Below, piece after piece: positions 1 to 6,660 of a stretch of 9,673 nt of DNA. Both the position numbers and the translations under genes were made by a program. The notes under the pieces are model-generated. The model ran no database searches and was not told the DNA's origin. It saw only the letters and a program-made list of their open reading frames with translations. The DNA is from Candidatus Bipolaricaulota bacterium (GTDB lineage: Bacteria > Bipolaricaulota > Bipolaricaulia > UBA7950 > UBA9294): contig JAGGXO010000194.1 of NCBI GenBank assembly GCA_021163015.1, positions 1 through 9,673 of the forward strand. Reading direction: 5' to 3'. The stretch's first letter is position 1. Every line of letters starts with the position of its first letter.

Positions 1-35
1 AGCAACGTTCCAGCGAATATGAGAACAGTGGTCAC
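1..35 (-). CDS. Partial unidentified CDS, N-terminal 11 codons only
   Basis: Reading the - strand, a GTG at 35-33 overlaps the tilS stop codon as GTGA. It is preceded by a perfect AAGGAG Shine-Dalgarno (46-41) at a spacing of 5 nt, lying inside the last codons of tilS. The frame stays open to the window edge and gives (M)TTVLIFAGTL, a hydrophobic start that could be a membrane or signal segment, or the first beta strand of a Rossmann-type protein. The 4-nt overlap plus the strong ribosome binding site indicate translational coupling to tilS. In many bacteria tilS is followed by hpt or ftsH, but 11 residues are too few to identify this product. Confidence 0.5.
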   Translation of the reverse strand, partial: MTTVLIFAGTL

Positions 36-1423
36 GTAATCTCCTTCCAACGGATGAGAAGTACTCGGCGCGTTCCAGCATCTACTCGCACCGCGTCTGA
101 TAGCCTCTTGCCAACGACCAAGATTATACGCTTCTCATCGCACAGAAGCGCGGTGGTGTTTCGTTTGTAGAATGGAACATGAGAATCGATCAGGAAGTCC
201 TTCAGTTTCTTCGTCCCGGAGAGTCCAAGTGGAGAAAAGCGATCACCTGCCCTGCGTGTGCGCAATCTGAGGGGGAACGCAATCTTGTCTGCATCGGCAA
301 TCTCAACGTTTTGACCGGCCTCTTTCAGAGATATGAGATCCCTTTCCCATGGGACGATCTCAAGGTTAAGTGCGATCCCAAACAATGGATACTCGGTTCG
401 CCCCAAGGGTACCTCCTGTGGAGCAACTGTCTCTGGCCTTGAATAGCGCGATATCAGTATTAGCTCGCCTCCCTGCACTCGCGCTAGGAGACCGGGCAGA
501 TGAATTTCTCCGTGAGCGCGTGCTGAGGTGATGAGCTGGCAAAGGGAATCGATGTGCACTTTGCCGATTCCCCGCAGGTCTCCACGTACGCGTTCCAGGG
601 CACGGCGTAACAGCGCACGCCTTATTCCGATTGAAACGTGCGCAACATATGCGCGATTGAGACAAATCTTCCCTTCTTCCGCTTCGATCTTCAGGGCTTC
701 TTGCCAAGGTTGTTCGAGCAGCTCGAAGAACGCATCTTGCTCCTCCCGTACGATCTCTGCCGTTCGTAACAGGGCGCCGATCACATCCGGGTTCAGTTCA
801 CTCAAGGCAGGAACAATCTGATGGCGGATACGGTTCCGCGTAAACGCCATGTCAGCATTCGATCGATCCTCCCGCCAAGAGAGTCCATGCTCATTCGCGT
901 ACGAAACGATCTCGCTTCGCGAGATTTCGATGAGCGGTCTGATGAACGGAGCATTCACGGGTTTGATGCCAGCAAGACCGGTCATGCCAGCACCACGGAT
1001 GAGGTTAAACAACATCGTCTCGGCAAGATCGTTTGCTGTGTGTCCAATCGCGATCTTGGTCGCGCCGGCATCATCAGCAGCCTCGCGCAGGAAGCGCAGT
1101 CGTACGAAGCGCGCAGCCTCTTCGATCCCCACCTTCCTCTCTTCTGCAATCGAACGCACATCAATCGATTCACCGATCAATGGGAGACCGTACTGCTCAG
1201 CAAGCTTCGCGACAAAGCGTGCATCCTCGCTGGACTCTTCGCCCCGCAGTCGGTGATCGAGGTGGGCAATGATAAGGCTTAGGCTGTACTCCGTTGATAA
1301 GCGGCCAAGGATGTCCAGCAGAACCACCGAATCCACACCGCCAGAGACGGCAACAAGGACCTTCTCGCCCTTCTTCAGCATTAAGTGTGAAGCGATCGTA
1401 GATCGCACCTTCTTTGTAATCAT
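32..1423 (-). CDS. tilS: tRNA(Ile)-lysidine synthetase TilS
   Basis: TilS is a cytoplasmic ATP-dependent enzyme that converts C34 of the CAU-anticodon tRNA(Ile) to lysidine, so that the tRNA reads AUA codons. The 463-residue product has the PP-loop SGGVDS at residues 27-32, HLDHRLRG at 54-61, GHTANDLAET at 127-136 followed by NLIRGAGMTGL at 140-150, and an RNRIRHQIVPAL motif typical of the family. It has the full C-terminal domain (RRAGDRFSPLG, then TKKLKDFLID), so this is the long form. I chose the ATG at 1423-1421 because it puts 26 residues before the PP-loop, as usual in TilS. The frame runs open further upstream to a TTG at 1672, but those 83 extra residues look non-coding and would overlap hypF. 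The Shine-Dalgarno is weak (AGG at 1446-1444 reading into the hairpin, or ACAGG just before ATG) and sits within a small inverted repeat. It is divergent from the hyp operon and appears coupled to a downstream gene at 35. Confidence 0.96.
   Translation of the reverse strand: MITKKVRSTIASHLMLKKGEKVLVAVSGGVDSVVLLDILGRLSTEYSLSLIIAHLDHRLRGEESSEDARFVAKLAEQYGLPLIGESIDVRSIAEERKVGIEEAARFVRLRFLREAADDAGATKIAIGHTANDLAETMLFNLIRGAGMTGLAGIKPVNAPFIRPLIEISRSEIVSYANEHGLSWREDRSNADMAFTRNRIRHQIVPALSELNPDVIGALLRTAEIVREEQDAFFELLEQPWQEALKIEAEEGKICLNRAYVAHVSIGIRRALLRRALERVRGDLRGIGKVHIDSLCQLITSARAHGEIHLPGLLARVQGGELILISRYSRPETVAPQEVPLGRTEYPLFGIALNLEIVPWERDLISLKEAGQNVEIADADKIAFPLRLRTRRAGDRFSPLGLSGTKKLKDFLIDSHVPFYKRNTTALLCDEKRIILVVGKRLSDAVRVDAGTRRVLLIRWKEIT
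41..46 (-). promoter_or_regulatory. Ribosome binding site inside the tilS 3' end
   Basis: AAGGAG on the - strand lies 5 nt before the GTG at 35-33. It is a full match to the anti-Shine-Dalgarno sequence and is the main reason for calling a coupled gene downstream of tilS. Confidence 0.55.
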
Positions 1424-1448
1424 CGCCTGTCGATTGTGGGGGCAGGCG
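1424..1448 (-). promoter_or_regulatory. Inverted repeat abutting the tilS start codon
   Basis: On the - strand CGCCTG (1448-1443) is followed after 13 nt by CAGGCG (1429-1424), a perfect 6-bp stem that ends directly against the tilS ATG. The only Shine-Dalgarno-like bases (AGG) lie in the 3' arm, so folding would hide them. Whether it folds or regulates translation is inference; a 6-bp repeat can occur by chance. Confidence 0.25.
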
Positions 1449-1644
1449 TGGATGAAGTCAACGCGGCTTCCCTGAAGAGGGTTGATAGACCAGGCGGAAT
1501 GCTTGCTGCCCAGGCGATTAGGATTGCGACACTTAGGTATGTTGATTTGCGGTGTTGTGGCGAGTAACCTAGGTTTGTGAGTTGGATTGTCAGTGGTTCT
1601 TTGTTTGTCGTCTGAATAAGATTCAGGCGGCTTTTTGTCGGAAC

Positions 1645-3948
1645 ATGGCAGGAGAGATGAAACAGCGCGCAAGAGTCAAGATCCAGGGAATCGTTCAAGG
1701 GGTTGGTTTCAGGCCGTTCGTCTACAGGCTAGCACAAGACTATCGATTGACGGGATGGGTGTGCAACACCTCGGGCAGCGTCGAGATCGAGGCGGAAGGA
1801 GACGAGAAGAAGCTTTCAGACTTCATCGATTCCTTGCGCACACAAATACCCCCGCGGGCAAGGATCGACAATCTGGAGGCAAGCTTCCATCCCCTTGTAG
1901 GGTATGCTGAGTTTGTAATCCACAAGAGCAAGAGCGTAGAGAATGAATACCAGCTCATCTCTCCCGATATCGCCACCTGCAAAGACTGTAGGCGAGAGAT
2001 CTTCACACCCGGAGATCGTCGCCACAATTATCCGTTCACCAACTGCACTAACTGTGGCCCACGCTTCACAATCATCAAGGATATTCCCTACGACCGAGCA
2101 AAGACCACAATGGATCCCTTTGTCATGTGCCCTGACTGTCAAAGCGAGTACGACGACCCCTTGGACCGCAGGTTTCACGCCCAGCCAAACGCTTGCGCGA
2201 AGTGTGGACCACGGGTCTGGCTGACGGACATCAACGGAGTCGAGATGGAATCTGAGAATCCATTGCGGATCGCGAGCGATCTGCTGTGCTCCGGAGAGAT
2301 ACTGGCGATCAAGGGGCTGGGTGGATTCCACCTTGCCTGTGACGCAACCAACGAAGAGGCTGTGCGTCACCTGCGCCGCCGCAAGAATCGTCCGTCCAAG
2401 CCGCTGGCGGTGATGATCGCAACAATTGAACAAATCAAGGAACACTGCCACGTCTCCCACGAGGAAGAACAGCTCCTCGAATCTCCTGTAGCTCCAATTG
2501 TTCTTCTCAAATGGAAAAAGAAAGAATCCAACATCTCTCCACTCGTCGCTCCGCGACAACGCGATCTTGGAGTAATGCTCCCCTATGCACCACTTCATCA
2601 TCTGTTGCTCGACAAGACAGGTACTCCATTAGTCATGACAAGCGCCAACACAAGCGGGGAACCTCTGGCGCGGGATAATGAAGAAGCATTGAGCAAGCTT
2701 GCTGCAATAGCCGATCACTTCTTGCTCCATGACCGCGACATTCATGTCCGCTGCGACGATAGCGTGTGCGTCGTCGATCGCGGAACGCGCGTCGTCAGGA
2801 GAGCGCGCGGCTATGCTCCAGACCCGATCGTTCTTCCGTTTCAATCCCGCGAGATACTCGCCTGTGGTCCAGAGCTGAAAAACACGATCTGTCTAACCAA
2901 GAAAGAGCATGCATTCATCAGTCAGCACATCGGAGACATGGGAAGTGAGGAGGCTCTCTTGCACCTCAAGGAGACGATAAGGCACTTTGAACACCTCTTC
3001 CGCATCACTCCCGAGGTCATCGCCTGCGACATGCATCCGGAATACATTCCAAGCAAGTATGCGCGAGCGCTTGCCTCAGAGAAGAACCTCCCGTGCGTTG
3101 ATGTGCAACACCATCACGCGCATATCGTAAGCGGGATGATCGATAACAAACTGGAAGGCACGGTGATCGGGGTCGCCTTCGACGGAACGGGCTACGGAAA
3201 GGACGGAGCTATCTGGGGCGGCGAATTCCTAGTTGCTGACTGGAAGAGCTTCGAGCGGGTCGGGCACCTGGAGTACGTCCCCATGCCCGGCGGCGAGGCG
3301 GCGATCAGGCGGCCATATCGGATGGCCTTGAGTTACCTGTACACCCTACTCGGTGACGACCTCTCGCTCGATGGGCTTCCTTTGGAACGGGTTGACGAAA
3401 TGGAGCGCAGCGTAATCTCGCAGCAGATCAAGAAGCGAATAAACTCCCCCCTTACCTCATCGGCTGGGAGGCTATTCGACACGATCGCTGCTCTGATCGG
3501 GGTACGCGAGAGGATTGACTACGATGGGCAAGCAGCAATCGAGCTTGAACTGGTATCAGCAGGAGAGGAGCAAGATTCACAGAGCTATCCCTTCTTCGTT
3601 GATAAGGAAGAAGGAGTAGACATTGTGCGCATGCAAGAAACTATTCTGTCGGTCATACGCGACTTGCGAGCCGGTATGCCCACAGCTACCATATCGCTGC
3701 GCTTCCACCGTACGATGGCAGCGGTAGTCACGAAGATGTGCGTCCAGATTGCTCAACAGACAGACATTGATCGAGTGATACTGACCGGTGGGGTATTACA
3801 GAATAGGCTCTTGAGAAGGCTTGCCACTGCCTCCCTCATGAAGGAGGGGCTAGAGGTCTTCTCTCACTATCGCGTTCCGTGCAATGATGGAGGGATATCA
3901 CTGGGACAAGCGGTGATCGCTCACTTTGCATCAACAGCAGGAGGATAA
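1645..3948 (+). CDS. hypF: Carbamoyltransferase HypF ([NiFe]-hydrogenase maturation)
   Basis: HypF hydrolyses carbamoyl phosphate, forms carbamoyl adenylate and transfers the carbamoyl group to the C-terminal cysteine of HypE, the source of the CN ligands of [NiFe] hydrogenase. The product has 767 residues, about normal. In order it shows an N-terminal acylphosphatase domain with VQGVGFRP at 17-24 (catalytic Arg23, Asn41); two zinc fingers with CxxC pairs at 112/115, 134/137, 162/165 and 184/187; a YrdC-like domain (GLGGFHLACDATNE, then RRRKNRPSKPLAVM, and later TSANTSGEP); and a Kae1-like domain with metal-binding HHHAH at 489-493 and AFDGTGYGKDGAIWGGEF. It closes with the GGVLQNRLL and NDGGISLGQA motifs. 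The start is uncertain: ATG 1645 has a poor ribosome binding site, while ATG 1657 has AGGAG only 2 nt upstream. A TTG at 1582 keeps the frame open but adds 21 atypical residues. It is the first gene of the hyp operon, 6 nt before hypC. Confidence 0.97.
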   Translation: MAGEMKQRARVKIQGIVQGVGFRPFVYRLAQDYRLTGWVCNTSGSVEIEAEGDEKKLSDFIDSLRTQIPPRARIDNLEASFHPLVGYAEFVIHKSKSVENEYQLISPDIATCKDCRREIFTPGDRRHNYPFTNCTNCGPRFTIIKDIPYDRAKTTMDPFVMCPDCQSEYDDPLDRRFHAQPNACAKCGPRVWLTDINGVEMESENPLRIASDLLCSGEILAIKGLGGFHLACDATNEEAVRHLRRRKNRPSKPLAVMIATIEQIKEHCHVSHEEEQLLESPVAPIVLLKWKKKESNISPLVAPRQRDLGVMLPYAPLHHLLLDKTGTPLVMTSANTSGEPLARDNEEALSKLAAIADHFLLHDRDIHVRCDDSVCVVDRGTRVVRRARGYAPDPIVLPFQSREILACGPELKNTICLTKKEHAFISQHIGDMGSEEALLHLKETIRHFEHLFRITPEVIACDMHPEYIPSKYARALASEKNLPCVDVQHHHAHIVSGMIDNKLEGTVIGVAFDGTGYGKDGAIWGGEFLVADWKSFERVGHLEYVPMPGGEAAIRRPYRMALSYLYTLLGDDLSLDGLPLERVDEMERSVISQQIKKRINSPLTSSAGRLFDTIAALIGVRERIDYDGQAAIELELVSAGEEQDSQSYPFFVDKEEGVDIVRMQETILSVIRDLRAGMPTATISLRFHRTMAAVVTKMCVQIAQQTDIDRVILTGGVLQNRLLRRLATASLMKEGLEVFSHYRVPCNDGGISLGQAVIAHFASTAGG
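3939..3944 (+). promoter_or_regulatory. hypC ribosome binding site in the hypF 3' end
   Basis: AGGAGG lies in the last codons of hypF (the stop is 3946-3948), 10 nt before the hypC ATG. This is a perfect but rather distant Shine-Dalgarno and suggests coupling of hypC to hypF translation. Confidence 0.6.
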
Positions 3949-3954
3949 GAACAC

Positions 3955-4188
3955 ATGTGCGTAGCTATCCCAGCACTGATTCGATCGATCGATAACGATG
4001 TGGCGCAGGTGGAGATCGGCGGGATTACACAGCAGGCGAATCTACAGCTCTGCCCACAGGCCAAGATTGGTGATTATGTCATCGTCCACACAGGCTATGC
4101 GATAAACATCCTCGACCAAGAGGAAGCAAAGGAAACCCTGGAATTATTCGAGTCAATTGCGCGTGTGGCAGCCGAGGAGGAGAATTGA
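3955..4188 (+). CDS. hypC: Hydrogenase maturation chaperone HypC
   Basis: HypC is a small cytoplasmic chaperone. With HypD it carries the iron being loaded with CN and CO, and it then binds the hydrogenase large subunit precursor. The 77-residue length is typical. The diagnostic N-terminus MCVAIP is present; after Met removal the cysteine (residue 2) becomes the N-terminal functional residue. GDYVIVHTGYAI at residues 39-50 matches the conserved HypC/HupF beta-barrel motif, and the acidic C-terminus ends in EEEN. The start is fixed by the MC motif and by AGGAGG upstream. It sits between hypF and hypD, as expected for a partner of HypD. Confidence 0.96.
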   Translation: MCVAIPALIRSIDNDVAQVEIGGITQQANLQLCPQAKIGDYVIVHTGYAINILDQEEAKETLELFESIARVAAEEEN

Positions 4189-4217
4189 CGCCTGTCTCAT
4201 CGACATCGTGGGATCCA

Positions 4218-4222
4218 AAAGG
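4218..4222 (+). promoter_or_regulatory. hypD ribosome binding site
   Basis: AAAGG lies 6 nt before ATG 4229. It supports starting hypD there rather than at the TTG at 4157, which would overlap hypC by 32 nt and add 24 residues with no family match. Confidence 0.5.
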
Positions 4223-4228
4223 TTGCAG

Positions 4229-5320
4229 ATGAAGTATGCCTCTGAGTTTAGACAGGGAAGACTCGCCTCAGGGCTGATCGAAAAGATCAAACGCTCGTCA
4301 CGCACGCCCGTAAACTTCATGGAGTTCTGCGGAAGCCACACTGTATCCATATTTCGTTACGGTATACGGCAAGTGCTCCCAGAGACGGTGACTACTCTTT
4401 CCGGTCCTGGGTGCCCAATCTGCGTCACAGCCAATGCTGATCTGGATAGGGCGATCGCCCTCGCGCAGATTCCAAATGTGATTGTAGCCAGTTTCGGAGA
4501 CGTGTTGCGCGTGCCGGGTAGTTTCACCAGTCTTCAGGCGGTGCGCGCGGAAGGGGCGGACGTGCGGGTCATTTACTCGGCAATGGATGCAATCAAGATT
4601 GCAGAGGACAACCCCAACAAACAAGTTATCCTCCTTGGAATCGGATTTGAGACTACAACACCGACAATCGCTGCCTCAATTGTGCAGGCCAAACAAGAGA
4701 ACCTGGACAACTTCTCCGTCCTCTCGTGGCATAAGCTCACCCCGCCAGCAATGAAGGCTTTGCTCGACGCGGGGGACGTAGCCCTCGACGGCCTTATCTG
4801 TCCCGGGCATGTCTCGATCATCACCGGTTCGCAGGCGTGGGAATTCATCGCTCGCGACTACGGGATCCCATGTGTGGTCGCCGGCTTTGAGCCACTGGAC
4901 ATCCTGCAGTGCATCGACATGCTGGTAACGCAGGCAGAGAACGGCGAAGCTAAGGTAGAGATCGCGTACACGCGGGGGGTGCAGCACGAAGGGAACACGG
5001 TTGCTCAGCGGCTGATGTCGCAGGTCTTTGAGCCCTGTCCCGCGCAATGGCGGGGAATGGGAACGATCCCTGATAGCGGCTTGAAGCTGCGGGAAGAATT
5101 CAGCAGCTTCGATGCCGAGCGCGTTTTTGATATCGACCCCGGGCCAACACGCGAGCCGAAGGGATGCATCTGTGGCGAGGTATTGCGGGGAGTGAAGACT
5201 CCCATCGACTGTCCGCTCTTTGGCAGGACGTGTACGCCGGAGAGTCCAGTTGGCGCATGCATGGTCTCTTCCGAGGGCAGCTGCTTCACCTACCACTTGT
5301 ACGGAGGGAAGAATGCCTGA
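4229..5320 (+). CDS. hypD: Hydrogenase maturation protein HypD (Fe-S protein)
   Basis: HypD is the [4Fe-4S] scaffold on which, with HypC, the Fe(CN)2CO group of [NiFe] hydrogenase is assembled; cyanide comes from HypE. The product is 363 residues, the usual length. The N-terminus MKYASEFRQGRLASGL matches the typical HypD start. MEFCGSHT carries the conserved Cys34 and His37 (CGGHT in E. coli, so the second Gly is Ser here). SGPGCPICV carries Cys62 and Cys65. The C-terminal cluster motif is complete: CICGEVLRG (Cys313, Cys315), DCPLFGRTC (Cys328, Cys335), then GACMVSSEGSC (Cys344, Cys352). The start at 4229 has AAAGG at a spacing of 6. The gene lies 40 nt after hypC and overlaps hypE by 8 nt. 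Confidence 0.97.
   Translation: MKYASEFRQGRLASGLIEKIKRSSRTPVNFMEFCGSHTVSIFRYGIRQVLPETVTTLSGPGCPICVTANADLDRAIALAQIPNVIVASFGDVLRVPGSFTSLQAVRAEGADVRVIYSAMDAIKIAEDNPNKQVILLGIGFETTTPTIAASIVQAKQENLDNFSVLSWHKLTPPAMKALLDAGDVALDGLICPGHVSIITGSQAWEFIARDYGIPCVVAGFEPLDILQCIDMLVTQAENGEAKVEIAYTRGVQHEGNTVAQRLMSQVFEPCPAQWRGMGTIPDSGLKLREEFSSFDAERVFDIDPGPTREPKGCICGEVLRGVKTPIDCPLFGRTCTPESPVGACMVSSEGSCFTYHLYGGKNA
5303..5308 (+). promoter_or_regulatory. hypE ribosome binding site in the hypD 3' end
   Basis: GGAGGG lies 4 nt before ATG 5313, inside the final hypD codons. It decides the hypE start at 5313 against the open frame that extends back to 5220, and indicates coupled translation. Confidence 0.65.
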
Positions 5321-6317
5321 AACAATCCTATTGGCGCACGGAAGTGGAGGAAAACTGGCGCATAGATTGATTGAGGAGACCATCCTCTCGGATCTTACAA
5401 ACCCGATGCTGGCCCAGATGGACGATTCAGCGGTGCTCGATCTGAGCGGACGTACGGCGTTCACCACCGACAGCTACGTGGTCAGCCCCATATTCTTTCC
5501 CGGTGGAGATATTGGTAAGCTCGCCGTCTGTGGCACGACAAACGATCTAGCCATGTCCGGGGCAAGACCTCTCTACCTGTCACTGTCGTTCATCATCGAA
5601 GAAGGGCTCCCCCTGTCCGACCTAAGGCGCGTCTTGACATCCATCCACGAGACGGCACGTGAAGCGGGCGTGCAGATCGTGACTGGGGATACAAAGGTCG
5701 TTAACCGCGGAAGCGCGGACAAACTCTATATCAACACCGCCAGAATAGGGAAGATTGCAGAGGGAACTAATATTTCCGGAGGGAATATCCTCCCTGGAGA
5801 CAAAGTCATTCTCTCCGGCTCAATTGGCGACCACGGGATCGCCATCATGAGCAAGCGCGAGGGACTGCATTTCTCGACCGATCTGCAAAGCGACTGTGCT
5901 CCACTCGCGGCAATGGTCGCTGACATAATCGCGGCCGGAGCAACGATCCACGCCCTGCGCGATCCAACCCGAGGGGGCCTGGCGACAACCCTCAATGAGC
6001 TGAGCGAGCAATCCCACGTGAAGATAGTGATTGAGGAGGAGCTGATTCCACTGCGCGATGAAGTGCTGGGCGCATGCGAGATGCTCGGTTTCGATCCGCT
6101 GTACGTGGCCAATGAGGGCAAACTGGTGGCGTTCGTCCCTCCTGAAGACGCCGAGACAGTCCTCGCTTCGATGCGCGGAAATCGCTACGGAGCACAGGCT
6201 GCGATCATCGGAGAAGCAGTATCAGCCAACACTCCGAGCGTGGTGATGAAGACTGTCCTAGGAGCTTCGCGACTGATCGATATGCTCGTCGGCGATCTCC
6301 TGCCGAGGATCTGCTGA
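5313..6317 (+). CDS. hypE: Hydrogenase maturation protein HypE (carbamoyl dehydratase)
   Basis: HypE accepts a carbamoyl group from HypF on its C-terminal cysteine and uses ATP to dehydrate it to a thiocyanate, the cyanide donor for the HypC-HypD iron. It belongs to the PurM/AIR-synthetase-like ATP-binding family. The product has 334 residues, normal for the family. The N-terminus has HGSGGK at 9-14, then DDSAVLD from 37, TTDSYVVSP from 51, GTTNDLAMSGA at 74-84, and DPTRGG at 217-222. It ends in the hallmark PRIC with Cys334 as the last residue, so the modification site is intact. The start is supported by GGAGGG at a spacing of 4 and by alignment of the N-terminal motif. It overlaps hypD by 8 nt and is 1 nt from hypA. 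Confidence 0.97.
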   Translation: MPETILLAHGSGGKLAHRLIEETILSDLTNPMLAQMDDSAVLDLSGRTAFTTDSYVVSPIFFPGGDIGKLAVCGTTNDLAMSGARPLYLSLSFIIEEGLPLSDLRRVLTSIHETAREAGVQIVTGDTKVVNRGSADKLYINTARIGKIAEGTNISGGNILPGDKVILSGSIGDHGIAIMSKREGLHFSTDLQSDCAPLAAMVADIIAAGATIHALRDPTRGGLATTLNELSEQSHVKIVIEEELIPLRDEVLGACEMLGFDPLYVANEGKLVAFVPPEDAETVLASMRGNRYGAQAAIIGEAVSANTPSVVMKTVLGASRLIDMLVGDLLPRIC

Positions 6318-6318
6318 T

Positions 6319-6660
6319 ATGCACGAACTGGCAATAACAGAAGAGATACTGAACCTCGTCCTTTCCGAGGCGAGCAGGAACAACGCCGCAAAGGTCAAAG
6401 ACGTGAAGCTAGTGATCGGCGAGATGACCGGCATCGTCAATGAATCAGTTGCATTCTACTTTAACGAGATCAGCAAGGGGACGATTGCCGAGGGAGCAAA
6501 GCTGTCTTTCAAGCGAGTTCCGGCAGCTGGAAAGTGCCGCGATTGTGGCCATCAGTTCGTGGTGAAGGACTTCATTTGGGCATGTCCAGATTGCGGATCA
6601 CTGAACATCGACATTACAGCTGGAAAAGAACTATATCTAGAAAGCCTAGGAGTGATATGA
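6319..6660 (+). CDS. hypA: Hydrogenase nickel-incorporation protein HypA
   Basis: HypA is a nickel metallochaperone that works with the GTPase HypB to deliver Ni to the hydrogenase large subunit; in some bacteria it also serves urease. The 113-residue length is typical. The N-terminus MHELAI carries the Ni ligand His2 and the adjacent Glu3. A zinc site is formed by CRDC (73-76) and CPDC (89-92), with 12 residues between the pairs. GEMTGIVNESVAFYF matches the family core. The start ATG is 1 nt after the hypE stop, with GAGG at 6305-6308 about 10 nt upstream. It overlaps the hypB start. No urease genes are visible here, so the hydrogenase role is the one the context supports. Confidence 0.96.
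   Translation: MHELAITEEILNLVLSEASRNNAAKVKDVKLVIGEMTGIVNESVAFYFNEISKGTIAEGAKLSFKRVPAAGKCRDCGHQFVVKDFIWACPDCGSLNIDITAGKELYLESLGVI

Noticed and set aside
821..1282. 153-codon open frame on the + strand inside tilS
   Set aside because: It is antisense to the PP-loop region of tilS, and several other overlapping frames there are equally open; none has family features.
1482..1622. Possible sigma70-like promoter elements (TTGATA at 1482, TTGATT at 1542, TAAGAT at 1617, and CTGACA on the - strand at 1594-1589)
   Set aside because: None pairs with a good partner box at 16-18 bp. Combined matches are too weak to call a promoter for either hypF or tilS.
1424..1672. 83-residue N-terminal extension of tilS from a TTG at 1672
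   Set aside because: The extension has no domain character, would overlap hypF, and would place the PP-loop far from its usual position near the N-terminus.
1816..2601. 261-codon open frame on the - strand
   Set aside because: It lies wholly opposite hypF, which has every expected motif. The translated sequence shows no family signature and reads as an antisense shadow.
4676..5467. 263-codon open frame on the - strand
   Set aside because: It is antisense to the conserved hypD and hypE coding sequence and has no recognisable domain.
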